Assembly (NCBI GenBank): GCA_965212165.1
Contig: OZ243096.1
Span: 992,001 to 1,056,000 of the forward strand
Direction of reading: 5' to 3'
Source: RHLJ01 sp965212165
GTDB taxonomy: Bacteria > Bacteroidota > Rhodothermia > Balneolales > Balneolaceae
DNA length: 64,000 nt
Within the stretch, counting starts at the first letter, position 1. Each line of letters begins with the position of its first letter. The notes under the pieces are model-generated. The model had not been told where the DNA came from. It saw nothing but the letters and a program-made list of their open reading frames with translations, and made no database searches. Shown here one piece after another: positions 8,784 through 18,466 of the stretch. Both the position numbers and the translations under genes were made by a program.

Positions 8784-11090
8784 ATGAACATATCAAATCT
8801 AATTCAAGAACTTAAAAGACGTAACGTCATCAAGGTGGCTACGGCTTATGTAATCGCGGGATGGATTATCATACAAGTTTCAGATACTGTTTTTCCAAGA
8901 TTAGGACTTCCTGATTGGACAGTTACTTTTATAATTGCATTAGTTGGAATTGGGTTTCCATTATCGCTAATCTTTGCATGGGCTTTTGAGCTAACACCCG
9001 ATGGTTTAAAGAAATCTAAAGAAGTAGATATCACCGAATCTGTTACGGATCGAACGGGTAAAAAACTAAATAGCGTAATAATATCGGTGCTTTCTGTAGC
9101 ACTGTTTTTTGTACTTATAGAACGAGTGTTCTTTGCCACCACTGGAATGGTTGAAGTTGATCAGAGCAGCATATCAAATGCATCTATTGCGGTACTTCCA
9201 TTTTCAGATTTATCTCCGAATGGAGATCAGGAATATTTTTCAGATGGGCTTTCAGAAGAACTGCTAAATGTTCTTACTAAGGCAGAGGAAATGAGAGTAG
9301 CGGGAAGGGCATCATCCTTCAAGTTTAAAGGTCAGAATGAAAATTTAAAGTTGATTGGTGCGGAACTGGATGTAGATCATATTTTAGAAGGTTCGGTGCG
9401 TAAAGCCGGGAATACCATTAGAATTACCGCTCAGCTCATTAAGGTAGAAGATGGCTTTCAGGTGTGGTCAGAAACCTATGATCGGGAATATACCGCTGAA
9501 AATGTTTTTCGAATTCAGGATGAGATTTCACAAATGGTGCTGAATGAATTAAAGGTTCGATTACTCACGAGTGAGAATTCAGAAACCTTAGCAAGTACTA
9601 AAGAAATACCTACCTCTGATATAGAAGCCTATGAAGCCTATTTACGTGGTACAGAATTACTTCGAAATCGTAATCCAGATGAAATTAAACTAGCTATTGA
9701 GCAATTTGAAAGAGCTTCAGAATTGGATCCAACCTTTGCAGAGGCATTCGGCTACATTTCTTTTTCCTATGCCAGACTTTATGAATATGGGAATATTGAT
9801 AAAGAACAGATGGAGGAGTTAATTCGATATAATTCTGACCGAGCGCTGTTTATTAATACAGAAATCCCGCGCGCATATGCTGGTTTAAGCTACCTTTTTA
9901 GAATTAAAGAAGACACTACAAATGCAATAAATGCCATTAAAAAGGCCTATGAACTGAATCCAAAAGATGCCGAAATGGTTAATTCATATGCTAATATGTT
10001 GAGGCTATATCAGGCACTTAATGATAAATATGCAGATAAGTCAGATAGTTTATACAAAGTCGCCTACAGTTTAGACCCATTAAATCCAGTAATTGCTAAT
10101 AACATGGGTGCTGTTTATTGGCGCAATAAGAACTTTGAAAAATCGATGGAGATTTTTGACAATATTATAGAAGCTAACCCAGATTATTTAAGAGCATATT
10201 CTGATAAAATCATTATTCTTAGAGGGGAGGGTTTTGGGAAAATGGATGAAGCGTTTATGGAAGCCTACAAAGGATATAAGAATAATCCAGAAAGTTTAGA
10301 CTTCATCGATGTTCTTAATATATCAGCTGGATATTTTGATTTAGACTCACTTCAGTTATCTCTGACTAAAGAGATAATCAGGTTATATCCTAATAACCCG
10401 ACCGCTGAAGGTGCAAGAATGAGTTTAAAGTTTGATACGCTGAATACATTATTAGAAAATCAGGAAATTGAAAAGGCAAGAGCTTTTGGGTTAAAACTTG
10501 GTGAAGAACAAGGGCGGAATATGGAGGGCTTCGAGGAATATTTAGAAAACCTCGAAAGCGCAACGTTGTTTAATGAATATTTTGAAAATGAAGAATATCA
10601 AAAGGCATATGAAATAATTCGGGAGACCTATCCTGAATATCTGACGGATACCCTGACTACTCACCCCGAGTATACTATGGAAACCTGGAGGATTAAATAT
10701 TTATTCAAACAGGTTGGAAGAGAAGATTTAGTTGAAAATTTAGATAAACTCGAATTTGAATTTGGCGACTGGGTTGAGTTTGAGTTCGATAAAGATATCT
10801 CCAAAGAAAATCCTTCTGTTGTTTATCAATTGGCCATGGAGAGTTTATACAATAACAACATAGACCGATATACAGAAATTGTAGAAGAACTGTATTTTAA
10901 CAGGAAGTATAAATTTAGGAGATGGAATACATTCTTTAATGATCCGAATGAAAAAGAGCTACTCAATGATCCTGAACTTAAAGCTCTGATTGATCGCATT
11001 GAAGAAGACCAGCAAAGAATGAAGAATAATGTAATTGAATTTCTAAAAGACGAAGGTGAATGGCGAGAAGAATGGGAAGTAACAGAATGA
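8784..11090 (+). CDS. T5: three-helix membrane anchor + TolB-like domain + TPR protein (type A)
   Basis: A 768-residue paralogue with an ATG start, the same length as T2 and its closest relative (SPNGDQEYFSDGL, RNPDEIKLAIEQFE, ARLYEYGNID, TLTTHPE). The anchor has a variant opening (NLIQELKRRNVIKVATAYVIAGWIIIQ) and the loop KKSKEVDITESVTDRTGKK. The TolB-like domain carries GRASSFKFKG where most paralogues have GRTSSF. TPR-like repeats fill roughly residues 280-700 and the end is NVIEFLKDEGEWREEW. The matching type A-type B order in T2-T3 and T5-T6 points to duplication of a two-gene block. Confidence 0.9.
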   Translation: MNISNLIQELKRRNVIKVATAYVIAGWIIIQVSDTVFPRLGLPDWTVTFIIALVGIGFPLSLIFAWAFELTPDGLKKSKEVDITESVTDRTGKKLNSVIISVLSVALFFVLIERVFFATTGMVEVDQSSISNASIAVLPFSDLSPNGDQEYFSDGLSEELLNVLTKAEEMRVAGRASSFKFKGQNENLKLIGAELDVDHILEGSVRKAGNTIRITAQLIKVEDGFQVWSETYDREYTAENVFRIQDEISQMVLNELKVRLLTSENSETLASTKEIPTSDIEAYEAYLRGTELLRNRNPDEIKLAIEQFERASELDPTFAEAFGYISFSYARLYEYGNIDKEQMEELIRYNSDRALFINTEIPRAYAGLSYLFRIKEDTTNAINAIKKAYELNPKDAEMVNSYANMLRLYQALNDKYADKSDSLYKVAYSLDPLNPVIANNMGAVYWRNKNFEKSMEIFDNIIEANPDYLRAYSDKIIILRGEGFGKMDEAFMEAYKGYKNNPESLDFIDVLNISAGYFDLDSLQLSLTKEIIRLYPNNPTAEGARMSLKFDTLNTLLENQEIEKARAFGLKLGEEQGRNMEGFEEYLENLESATLFNEYFENEEYQKAYEIIRETYPEYLTDTLTTHPEYTMETWRIKYLFKQVGREDLVENLDKLEFEFGDWVEFEFDKDISKENPSVVYQLAMESLYNNNIDRYTEIVEELYFNRKYKFRRWNTFFNDPNEKELLNDPELKALIDRIEEDQQRMKNNVIEFLKDEGEWREEWEVTE

Positions 11091-11130
11091 TCAATGTTCA
11101 ATTAAGAATTAAGAATTAAGAATTAACAAA

Positions 11131-13359
11131 ATGAACATTTCGAATTTTATAGACGAGCTAAAACGCCGTAACGTCATCAAGGTGGCTACGGCCTATGCGA
11201 TAGCTGGATGGTTGATGATTCAGATATTCGACACTATTGCACCACAGCTCGGTTTTCCTGATTGGATAGCACCTTTAGTTACCATACTGGTACTCATTGG
11301 ATTTCCAATGGCGCTTATATTTGCTTGGGCATTTGAATTAACTCCAGATGGTATCCAAAAATCTAAAGAAGTAGATATTACGGTATCTGTAACTGCGTCT
11401 ACTGGTAAAAAACTGAACGGACTTATTATTACGATTCTTTCAATGGGAGTAATATTTTTATTGGTAGAGCGGGTGTTTTTTGCAGAAGCAGCGTTTATTG
11501 AAAATCAATCTGGATTAGCAGATGTACAATCAGCTTCAATTGCAGTGCTTCCCTTTGTAAATATGAGCGCCGATGTAGATAATGAATATTTTTCCGATGG
11601 CTTATCAGAAGAATTACTAAATGGATTGGCAAAACTTGAAGACATTCAAGTAGCGGGGCGAACTTCTTCATTCCAATTTAAAGGTACGAATCCAGATTTG
11701 AGAGATGTTGGTACCCAACTTGGAGTTCAACATATTTTAGAAGGATCAGTCCGGAAGTCCGGAAATAGAATCCGAATTACAGCTCAGCTAATTCAAGCTG
11801 ATAATGGCTTTCATTTATGGTCAGAAACCTATGATCGAGAATTAACAGCCAACGATATCTTTGACATCCAGGAGGAAATCACACGTAAGGTAATAACAGA
11901 ACTAAAGGTGAAGCTATTACCGCAAGAAAATATTGCTATCTCGGAACAACCAACTGAGGATATTGAAGCATATAATGCATTCTTAGAAGCCACTCAAGTA
12001 GAAACTAGCCGAAGACCTGAAGATATTGAAGCAGCTATTGAACTATATAAACAAGCCGTTCGCATTGACCCTTCTTTTTCTCTGGCCTATGCGCGATTAG
12101 CCTATGCTTATAATCTACTATATGACTATGGCAATGCATCCTTTGAAGAAACAAAAGAACTTGTCCGTGAAAATATTGATCAGGCATTGTTAATTAATAG
12201 TAACGAAGGAAAGGCTTATCAAGCTTTATATGCATATTTCGATGAATTTGAAAGTGATTTCGATAAAGCCTTGGATGCTGCAAAAAAAGCCGTAGAATTA
12301 ATGCCAAATGATGCGATGGCTCATAATTCGTTAGCAAATTCATTTAACAGCCTTGACTTACAAAAAGAGGAACATGAAGCTAGAAAACAAGCATATAAAT
12401 TGGACCCGTTCAATAATGTTATAGCAGGTAACTACACAATTTATTTAAGAGATATTGAAGAATTTGATAGTGCTATTAACATTTTGGATCAGATTTCAGA
12501 AAAATCTCCTGAATTTAAAGGAGCGTATACACGTAAGTCACTTATTTTAGCAGATCCACCATATGGGCAAGTTGGTGAGAGTTTTAAGCTGGTATATAAG
12601 GCATATCTGCTAGATCCTGAAGATCGGTCGTTATTATTTGCCGTTGGGGATAGAGCAAAAGAGTTAGATTTTTTCCCTTTATCTGAATACATGACTAAAG
12701 AACTTGAAAGACTGTATCCTGAAAACATTACTACATTGGATAGAAGGTTCTTTCTTAGTTTGATGTCAAGTGACTATAAAAAAGCGGAAGAAATCGCTAA
12801 TCAGCTAAAAGAAAATTACGGTGGCGAAAGAACAATCTATTATTTCAGGGCGTTAAATTATATACAAGGTAACTATGAGCAAGCATTAGCCCCTATTGCA
12901 GAATTCGAAACAGAATTGATGCAAAATCCATCCATTATAAATACCTCAAACGAAGGATGGGCTGGAACTGTAGTTACTCTATATCGTGAATTAGGTAGAA
13001 ATGAAGAAGCTGATATACTTGCCAAAGAATATTGCGAATATCTTGAAAATAAAGAAGTAGGAAAGGGATTAAGACTAAATGAAAAGTTCAATGAATTTAG
13101 CTGCCTTCTAGCTTCAAATAATACTGATGAGACTATTGAATTAATTGAAGACCTCTACTTCAATGAAAACTGGAAGCGACGTTGGCCAGAAGGTCTTGTC
13201 TTTAACACGATACCTTCCGATTTAAAAAAATCTACAGAGTTTCAGAATATAGTAGCTAGAGTTTATGCCGATTTACATGAGCAAAGGGCCGATGTAATCG
13301 AATGGCTAAAAGCAGAAGGCGAATGGCGAGAAGAATGGGAGGTAGAAAATTCTAAATGA
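11131..13359 (+). CDS. T6: three-helix membrane anchor + TolB-like domain + TPR protein (type B)
   Basis: A 742-residue paralogue that starts at ATG after a 40-base spacer made of ATTAAGAATTAAG repeats. Helix one and its flank (WLMIQIFDTIAPQLGFPDW) are shared with T7 rather than with T5. The TolB-like domain reads NMSADVDNEYFS, VAGRTSSFQF and HILEGSVRKSGN, and is followed by TPR-like repeats (IDPSFSLAYARLAYAY). The C-terminus is ADVIEWLKAEGEWREEW. It forms the second half of the duplicated A-B block with T5. Confidence 0.9.
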   Translation: MNISNFIDELKRRNVIKVATAYAIAGWLMIQIFDTIAPQLGFPDWIAPLVTILVLIGFPMALIFAWAFELTPDGIQKSKEVDITVSVTASTGKKLNGLIITILSMGVIFLLVERVFFAEAAFIENQSGLADVQSASIAVLPFVNMSADVDNEYFSDGLSEELLNGLAKLEDIQVAGRTSSFQFKGTNPDLRDVGTQLGVQHILEGSVRKSGNRIRITAQLIQADNGFHLWSETYDRELTANDIFDIQEEITRKVITELKVKLLPQENIAISEQPTEDIEAYNAFLEATQVETSRRPEDIEAAIELYKQAVRIDPSFSLAYARLAYAYNLLYDYGNASFEETKELVRENIDQALLINSNEGKAYQALYAYFDEFESDFDKALDAAKKAVELMPNDAMAHNSLANSFNSLDLQKEEHEARKQAYKLDPFNNVIAGNYTIYLRDIEEFDSAINILDQISEKSPEFKGAYTRKSLILADPPYGQVGESFKLVYKAYLLDPEDRSLLFAVGDRAKELDFFPLSEYMTKELERLYPENITTLDRRFFLSLMSSDYKKAEEIANQLKENYGGERTIYYFRALNYIQGNYEQALAPIAEFETELMQNPSIINTSNEGWAGTVVTLYRELGRNEEADILAKEYCEYLENKEVGKGLRLNEKFNEFSCLLASNNTDETIELIEDLYFNENWKRRWPEGLVFNTIPSDLKKSTEFQNIVARVYADLHEQRADVIEWLKAEGEWREEWEVENSK

Positions 13360-13426
13360 TGAATTCTGAATTTTGAATGGGGATACCCAATTCAGAATAT
13401 AAAATTCAAAATTGAGCATTAAACAG

Positions 13427-15670
13427 ATGAATCTATCCAACTTCATATCAGAGCTTAAACGCCGTAATGTATACCGGGTGGCTACGGCGTATGCAATAGC
13501 TGGCTGGTTGATCATTCAGATATTTGACACTATTGCTCCTCAGCTAGGATTTCCAGAATGGTTGGCTCCATCCATTACGGTTCTTATTCTTATAGGATTT
13601 CCAATAGCACTTATTCTGGCATGGGCTTTCGAATTAACACCCGAGGGATTCCAAAAATCTGAAGACGTAGATATAACAGAATCAGTAACAAGATCGACCA
13701 GTAAAAAACTAAATCGTGTCATAATTGGTGTTTTATCAATCGGACTTTTGTTTGTGCTGGTGGAACGGATTTTTTTCGCAGAATCAACGTTACTCGATAA
13801 TATCGGTTCAGAAATTGAGAATGCATCCATTGCCGTTCTTCCTTTTGTGAATATGAGTGATGATAAAAGCAATGAATTCTTTTCAGACGGTCTATCAGAA
13901 GAATTATTAAATGTATTAGCCAAAGTTGATGAGTTGAACGTAGCTGGGCGAACTTCCTCCTTTAAATTTAAAGGACAGAATGAGAACCTTTCTCTGATTG
14001 GCGAAGAACTAAACGTAAATCACATTTTAGAAGGCAGCGTGAGAAAAGCTGGCGATAGAATCAGGATCACCGCTCAGCTCATTAAAGTAGCAGATGGTTA
14101 TCATATGTGGTCAGAAACCTATGATCGGGAATTAACAACGGAGAATATTTTTGATATTCAAGATGAGATTTCAAATGCAGTTCTGGCAGAGTTAAAAATT
14201 CAACTCTTAGACGGTATAACAATCAATACGAAAGAGTATACTCAGGATATAGAGGCCTATAATCTCTATCTAGCTGGAACTCAACTAGAGAAAAACAGGA
14301 TCAAAGAAGAACTGGAAGCGGCGGCTGAGAACTATAAAACAGCAATCCGATTAGATCAGTCTTTTGCTTTAGCTTATGCTAGACTAGCATGGGTTTATTA
14401 TTTACTTCATGAATATGGGGATATAACATTGGATGAGCTAAAACCTCTTATGAAGGAAAATATTGATATAGCTCTATCCATTGAGCCGGATTTAGGGAAA
14501 GCAGTACTCGCACAAGCAGTGTATTATAGATATACTGGAGAGCCCGAAAAAGGTATGGAGGCAAGTGAACGTGCTATTGAATTGATTCCCAATGATCCAG
14601 AAACTTGGATTGTACATAGAAATGCAGTCTTTTTCTCTACAACAGGAGATAGAAAACCTGAGGAATGGATGGCAATGGGTGAGGCAACCAAACGTGCTTA
14701 TGAATTGGATAAGAACAATCCCGCCTATGCAAATATGTATGCACGTAATTTGCCAGCGAGGGGTGAATATAGAGAAGCGATTGAGATTTTAGATCGGATT
14801 AACCGCTTATATCCAGATTTTGGTCCGGCATATGATACAAAAGCTAATATTTACTCAAGTACCCCTTATGGAGAATTAGACAAGGCGTTCATCTTGATCT
14901 ATGAACAGTACAATAAAAATCCGAATGATTTAAACTTAATTAGTTCGTTGCTTGCTGCTGCCATGAATATTGATTTAAGGGGCTTGGAAGATGAATTGGT
15001 TCAGGAAATTAAAACATCATTCGCAGGAAATCCTAGAATAATTCAGATGGAAATAGGTAAGCTTCTCAAAAATTATGAAATGGAAGATCTTACTACAATG
15101 ATCGAAAACTTAATATCTAATGGAACTCCAGTACCGTCTAATATCGTGGATCTTATATATTTTACTAAATCGATGCACGAGAAGGATTATGTAACAGCTC
15201 GTGAATATTTTATAAGAATGGCACCTGAGGTTTCTTCAGGTGAGTTTGACCCAAAAGAAGAACTTCTCACAAACATGCTTTACTATAGCTTTATTGAAGA
15301 GCAGTTTGGAAATAGTGATTTAGTAATTGAATTAGCACCGATTATATGTGAAGAGGTTGACCGAAGAAAAGAAGAAACAGAGAGTGAAAGTGAGCAGTTA
15401 GAAATAGAAATGTTTTGCCTAGTAGCAAATAAACAACTTTCGGAAGCAGTTGAAAATTATGAGAAAATCTATTTCGACTTAAATTCTAAGAGCGGAAGTC
15501 TGTTTAATTTAAATACTGATCCAATTGCCATTTTACTCAAAGATGATCAGGAATTTAAATTGCTGGTTGATAGGATTAAAGAAGACGTTTGGAAGATGAG
15601 GGAAAACACTATAGAATACCTGAAAGCAGAAGGCGAGTGGCGAGAAGAATGGGAAGTGGGGAATCAATGA
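13427..15670 (+). CDS. T7: three-helix membrane anchor + TolB-like domain + TPR protein
   Basis: I place the start at the ATG at 13427 because it gives MNLSNFISELKRRN, in register with every paralogue. A TTG five codons upstream (13412) is in frame but has no support. The protein is 747 residues. Its anchor matches T6 (FDTIAPQLGFPEW). The loop after helix two is altered (FQKSEDVDITESVTRSTSKK). The TolB-like domain contains NMSDDKSNEFFS and HILEGSVRKAGD. The TPR-like part is the most divergent of the 740-770-residue members, with a glutamate-rich stretch (EETESESEQLEIE) near residue 655. The end again reads TIEYLKAEGEWREEW. Confidence 0.9.
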   Translation: MNLSNFISELKRRNVYRVATAYAIAGWLIIQIFDTIAPQLGFPEWLAPSITVLILIGFPIALILAWAFELTPEGFQKSEDVDITESVTRSTSKKLNRVIIGVLSIGLLFVLVERIFFAESTLLDNIGSEIENASIAVLPFVNMSDDKSNEFFSDGLSEELLNVLAKVDELNVAGRTSSFKFKGQNENLSLIGEELNVNHILEGSVRKAGDRIRITAQLIKVADGYHMWSETYDRELTTENIFDIQDEISNAVLAELKIQLLDGITINTKEYTQDIEAYNLYLAGTQLEKNRIKEELEAAAENYKTAIRLDQSFALAYARLAWVYYLLHEYGDITLDELKPLMKENIDIALSIEPDLGKAVLAQAVYYRYTGEPEKGMEASERAIELIPNDPETWIVHRNAVFFSTTGDRKPEEWMAMGEATKRAYELDKNNPAYANMYARNLPARGEYREAIEILDRINRLYPDFGPAYDTKANIYSSTPYGELDKAFILIYEQYNKNPNDLNLISSLLAAAMNIDLRGLEDELVQEIKTSFAGNPRIIQMEIGKLLKNYEMEDLTTMIENLISNGTPVPSNIVDLIYFTKSMHEKDYVTAREYFIRMAPEVSSGEFDPKEELLTNMLYYSFIEEQFGNSDLVIELAPIICEEVDRRKEETESESEQLEIEMFCLVANKQLSEAVENYEKIYFDLNSKSGSLFNLNTDPIAILLKDDQEFKLLVDRIKEDVWKMRENTIEYLKAEGEWREEWEVGNQ

Positions 15671-15709
15671 TCAATGTTCAATTAAGAATTAAGAATGTGT
15701 CCTATTCTC

Positions 15710-15795
15710 TGTCACTTCGAATGGATACGAGAAGTCTAAGTAGTTTCGAAAAGGATAGTCAATTTTTAGATGTCTCACCTTCGTTCGACATGACA
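15710..15795. repeat. 86-bp imperfect inverted-repeat element (TGTCACTTCGA type)
   Basis: This non-coding stretch between T7 and T8 opens with TGTCACTTCGA and closes with TCGACATGACA, an inverted pair with one mismatch. It is embedded in the usual AATTAAGAATT spacer, as if inserted into it. The element at 21486-21571 has related ends and the same length. Two short open frames across it are not genes. Confidence 0.65.
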
Positions 15796-15826
15796 AGAAA
15801 AGAATTAAGAACTGAGAATTAACAAA

Positions 15827-17647
15827 GTGAACATTTCAAATTTTATAGCTGAATTAAAGCGACGTAATGTCTTTAAAGTAGCAACGGCGTATGCTATCGC
15901 TGGTTGGTTAATTATTCAAATAGCCACATCGGTATTCCCTGCATTTAATTTTCCTGACTGGACTCAACAGTTTGTAATCATTCTAACTGCAATCGGCTTT
16001 CCAATTGCACTGATTGTTGCCTGGGCATTTGAATTAACCCCTCAAGGATTAAAAACCACCAAAGAAGTTGATGAGGATGAATCTATTTCTCACAATACAG
16101 GAAGTAAGATCAACAAATTAATTATTGGAGGACTATGTCTTTTGGTAGCATTTTTAATCGTCGAGCGAGTTTTCTTTGCGACCTTGGGAGTTAATGATGA
16201 GGCAATTCCAATTTCTACTATTTCAGATAAATCAATAGCGGTACTTCCATTCGATGATTTTAATGCAGGTGGTCAACAAGAATATTTTGCAGATGGATTA
16301 ACTGAGGAGATTTTGAATTCCTTAGCTAAAACACCGGATTTACTAGTTGCCTCTAGAACCTCATCTTTCCAATACAAGAACAAGAATACTGATATAATTA
16401 AGATTGCCGATACCTTGGGAGTAGCGCATATATTAGAAGGTTCTGTTCGGGAATCCACCGATAAATATCGTGTTACTGCACAGCTAATTCGGGCTTCAGA
16501 TGGTTTTCATTTGTGGAGCGAAACTTATGACCGTCCAAAAACAGATATTATTGATATACAGGAAGAGATAGCATATCAGATAGCAACTGCACTGGAGACA
16601 GCGATGGATCCAGAAGCGCTTCGTGAAATGGTGGAAGTGGGTACCTCATCAATTGAAGCCTACAAATTATATGTTGAAGGGATTTCGTTATTTAACAGAA
16701 GGTCTTTTCAGGATGGGATTATTGAGGAAGCTTTTGACCTATTTGAACTAGCAAGGCAAATAGACCCGGAATTTGGGTCAGCTAGTTACCGTGCAGCTGA
16801 TCTAATTATAGCTGATATGTCGTTAACAAGCATGGGTTCAGCGTCGCTTAACTATAGTTACGAAGAAAAATTAAGAATGATCAATATTCGATTAAGTACT
16901 GCTATTCAATACTCCAACGAGCTAGACCGCTTAAAATACCTGTCGAAGCAAGCATATTTAAATTTAGAATTACGCAAAGCAATCGATTATCTGGCGCAGT
17001 ATATCGAAAAACGGCCATCAGATATCAATAATTATTCTGACATAATATATTACCTGGCCATGCTTGGTGACTATGAAGAAGCGAGGAGATACCACGAAAA
17101 AGCCGAAAATTATACACTGGAAAATATATTTACTAATTCGAGTATAGTGGCATTTTATTTCTGGACAGATAACACAGGTGAGGCTGATCCTTGGATGCAG
17201 GAAAAACTAAGTGAATATCCATACAGTGAACAATTAACCTATCAGTCTCACAGAATTATGCTTTGGAATGGTAATTATGAAGAAGCATCAGAAATAAAGA
17301 AACGATTAAGAGGATTGGAAATTCCAGTTGAGAATTTTGCTATATCCGATTTAAGGCAAGCATGCGCTGAAGGGAAAAATGAATTGGCCAATGAAATTTA
17401 TGAAACAAAGATAAAAGGAAACGACCTTGGATCTAATTGGATTGCTTTAAGAGTATTGAGTAGAGATGATGAGGCTCATCAAATGATTAAATTTTTAGAT
17501 GATGAAAACCAACTTATTAATCTATCGGCTTGGCTTTATTATAGATATTTCGACTATACGAAGTATCCAAATCTTATGGCGATTCTTGAAAGAGAAAACC
17601 ACAAAAGAGGTCCAGTAATTGATATTCCTTTTCGGTGTGGGAGATAG
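15827..17647 (+). CDS. T8: short, divergent TolB-like/TPR membrane protein
   Basis: The GTG start gives MNISNFIAELKRRN and 606 residues, about 140 fewer than its paralogues. The three-helix anchor is well conserved through FPIALIVAWAFELTPQG, but the loop then changes to LKTTKEVDEDESISHN. The TolB-like domain is a distinct version (KSIAVLPFDDFNAGGQQEYF, SVRESTDKYRVTAQ, YDRPKTDIIDIQEE). The C-terminal half has weak TPR-like helices and lacks the GEWREEW ending of T2-T7. It therefore represents a separate lineage at the downstream edge of the array. It is followed at once by a gene for a lone anchor module. Confidence 0.88.
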   Translation: MNISNFIAELKRRNVFKVATAYAIAGWLIIQIATSVFPAFNFPDWTQQFVIILTAIGFPIALIVAWAFELTPQGLKTTKEVDEDESISHNTGSKINKLIIGGLCLLVAFLIVERVFFATLGVNDEAIPISTISDKSIAVLPFDDFNAGGQQEYFADGLTEEILNSLAKTPDLLVASRTSSFQYKNKNTDIIKIADTLGVAHILEGSVRESTDKYRVTAQLIRASDGFHLWSETYDRPKTDIIDIQEEIAYQIATALETAMDPEALREMVEVGTSSIEAYKLYVEGISLFNRRSFQDGIIEEAFDLFELARQIDPEFGSASYRAADLIIADMSLTSMGSASLNYSYEEKLRMINIRLSTAIQYSNELDRLKYLSKQAYLNLELRKAIDYLAQYIEKRPSDINNYSDIIYYLAMLGDYEEARRYHEKAENYTLENIFTNSSIVAFYFWTDNTGEADPWMQEKLSEYPYSEQLTYQSHRIMLWNGNYEEASEIKKRLRGLEIPVENFAISDLRQACAEGKNELANEIYETKIKGNDLGSNWIALRVLSRDDEAHQMIKFLDDENQLINLSAWLYYRYFDYTKYPNLMAILERENHKRGPVIDIPFRCGR

Positions 17648-17655
17648 AAAAACAT

Positions 17656-17973
17656 ATGTATACACTAAAAAAACTTCGCCGTTTATACCTTGCTAAAGTA
17701 GCTGTCATATTTACAATAGCCACTTTTCTTTTAAATCAGGCGGTAGAAGCTTTAGTGGTTGCAGAATTTATTCCTGTTTGGTCGCTTCGTTTTTCATTAA
17801 TCGGTACAGCTATAGTTTTTCCTTTTGTGATGTATATAGGGTATATAATTATATACAAAAAGTATGACGGGGAGAATGAGACGTTTGAAGAACGAATTCT
17901 AAATTTTTGGCTCTTAATATTTTCGATTTTAGTTCTTGGATATGCAATTATTGAACGCTTTTATCAACACTAA
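17656..17973 (+). CDS. Stand-alone three-helix membrane protein resembling the T-family anchor
   Basis: A 105-residue membrane protein beginning MYTLKKLRRLYLAKVAVIFTIATFLLNQ. A GTG seven codons upstream (17635) overlaps the stop of T8 and is an alternative start; GGGAG lies upstream of the chosen ATG. Its layout matches the first 115 residues of T2-T8: LRRLYLAKVA against LKRRNVFKVA, a first helix ending in Q, a second around VWSLRFSLIGTAIVFPFVM, a charged loop, and a third ending IIERFY against LVERVFF. There is no TolB or TPR part. It could be a partner subunit for the anchors or the remainder of a truncated paralogue. The similarity is by eye and should be treated as probable. Confidence 0.7.
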   Translation: MYTLKKLRRLYLAKVAVIFTIATFLLNQAVEALVVAEFIPVWSLRFSLIGTAIVFPFVMYIGYIIIYKKYDGENETFEERILNFWLLIFSILVLGYAIIERFYQH

Positions 17974-17979
17974 ATAAAT

Positions 17980-18003
17980 ATGCTACGCTTTTTCCGCCAA
18001 ATA
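17980..18003 (+). other. Orphan 5' end of a DUF6090-like gene (start scar 1)
   Basis: ATGCTACGCTTTTTCCGCCA followed by AATA is the exact 24-base opening of the D-family genes (MLRFFRQI), but no family gene follows. The sequence switches directly to the repeat element carrying the GxxExxY pseudogene. It is the most upstream trace of the D family in the window. Confidence 0.75.
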
Positions 18004-18466
18004 AAGTTAGAAACACGGATTTATGAGATTCAAGGATGAACACGGATTTAAAACATAGTGAACTTACCCAGAAAATTATTGGGGCCTCATTTGAAGTGCA
18101 TAATTTCTTGGGAAATGGATTTCAGGAAGTGATCTATCAGAGAGCATTAGCATTAGAATTTGAAAAAGCTGAATTAACTTTTGAAAGAGAAATAGAACAA
18201 CAAATTTACTATAAAGATGAGCAATACCCAATTGGTACTAGACGTGCGGATTTCATTGTTGACCAAAAAGTAATGGTCGAAATCAAAGCAGTTTCAGAGT
18301 TAAACGATGTTCATCTTTACAAGCTTTGAATTATTTAAAAGCATATCGACTAGAAATTGGGTTACTCATAAATTTTGGCTCAAATAGTGTAGAAGTTAAG
18401 CGCCTAATATTGAACAAGGATAATTCCGCGAAATCCTTTAATCCTTAAATCCGCGATTCAGACAAC
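18004..18466 (+). mobile_element. CACGGATT-type repeat element carrying a GxxExxY gene
   Basis: The left edge has AACACGGATTTATGAGATTC and the right edge has TCCGCGAAATCC, TTTAATCCTTAAATCCGCGA and TTCAGA, so CACGGATT and AATCCGCG face each other. The same edges, without a gene, occur at 46371-46479 and 47323-47431. Elements of this kind around GxxExxY genes are known from many environmental bacteria; how they move is not established. It is flanked on both sides by a D-family start motif. Confidence 0.6.
18036..18448 (+). pseudogene. GxxExxY protein, frameshifted
   Basis: Residues 1-94 match the GxxExxY family: KIIGASFEVHNFLGNGFQE followed by VIY gives the G-x-x-E-x-x-Y motif, and RRADFIVDQKVMVEIKAV follows. 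The frame then stops early at 18329. The expected continuation (QALNYLKAYRLEIGLLINFG) is present in another frame from 18320 to the stop at 18448. A single lost base near 18318-18319 explains this. The family is PD-(D/E)XK-like by fold prediction, with no settled cellular role. A sequencing error could mimic the break. Confidence 0.75.

Noticed and set aside
15589..15822. 77-residue open frame overlapping the end of T7
   Set aside because: It reads the T7 3' end in another frame and then a palindromic repeat.
2..17647. Adenylate cyclase or transcription-factor fusion, common partners of TolB-like/TPR proteins
   Set aside because: No cyclase or winged-helix domain is present; the N-terminus is three membrane helices in every copy.
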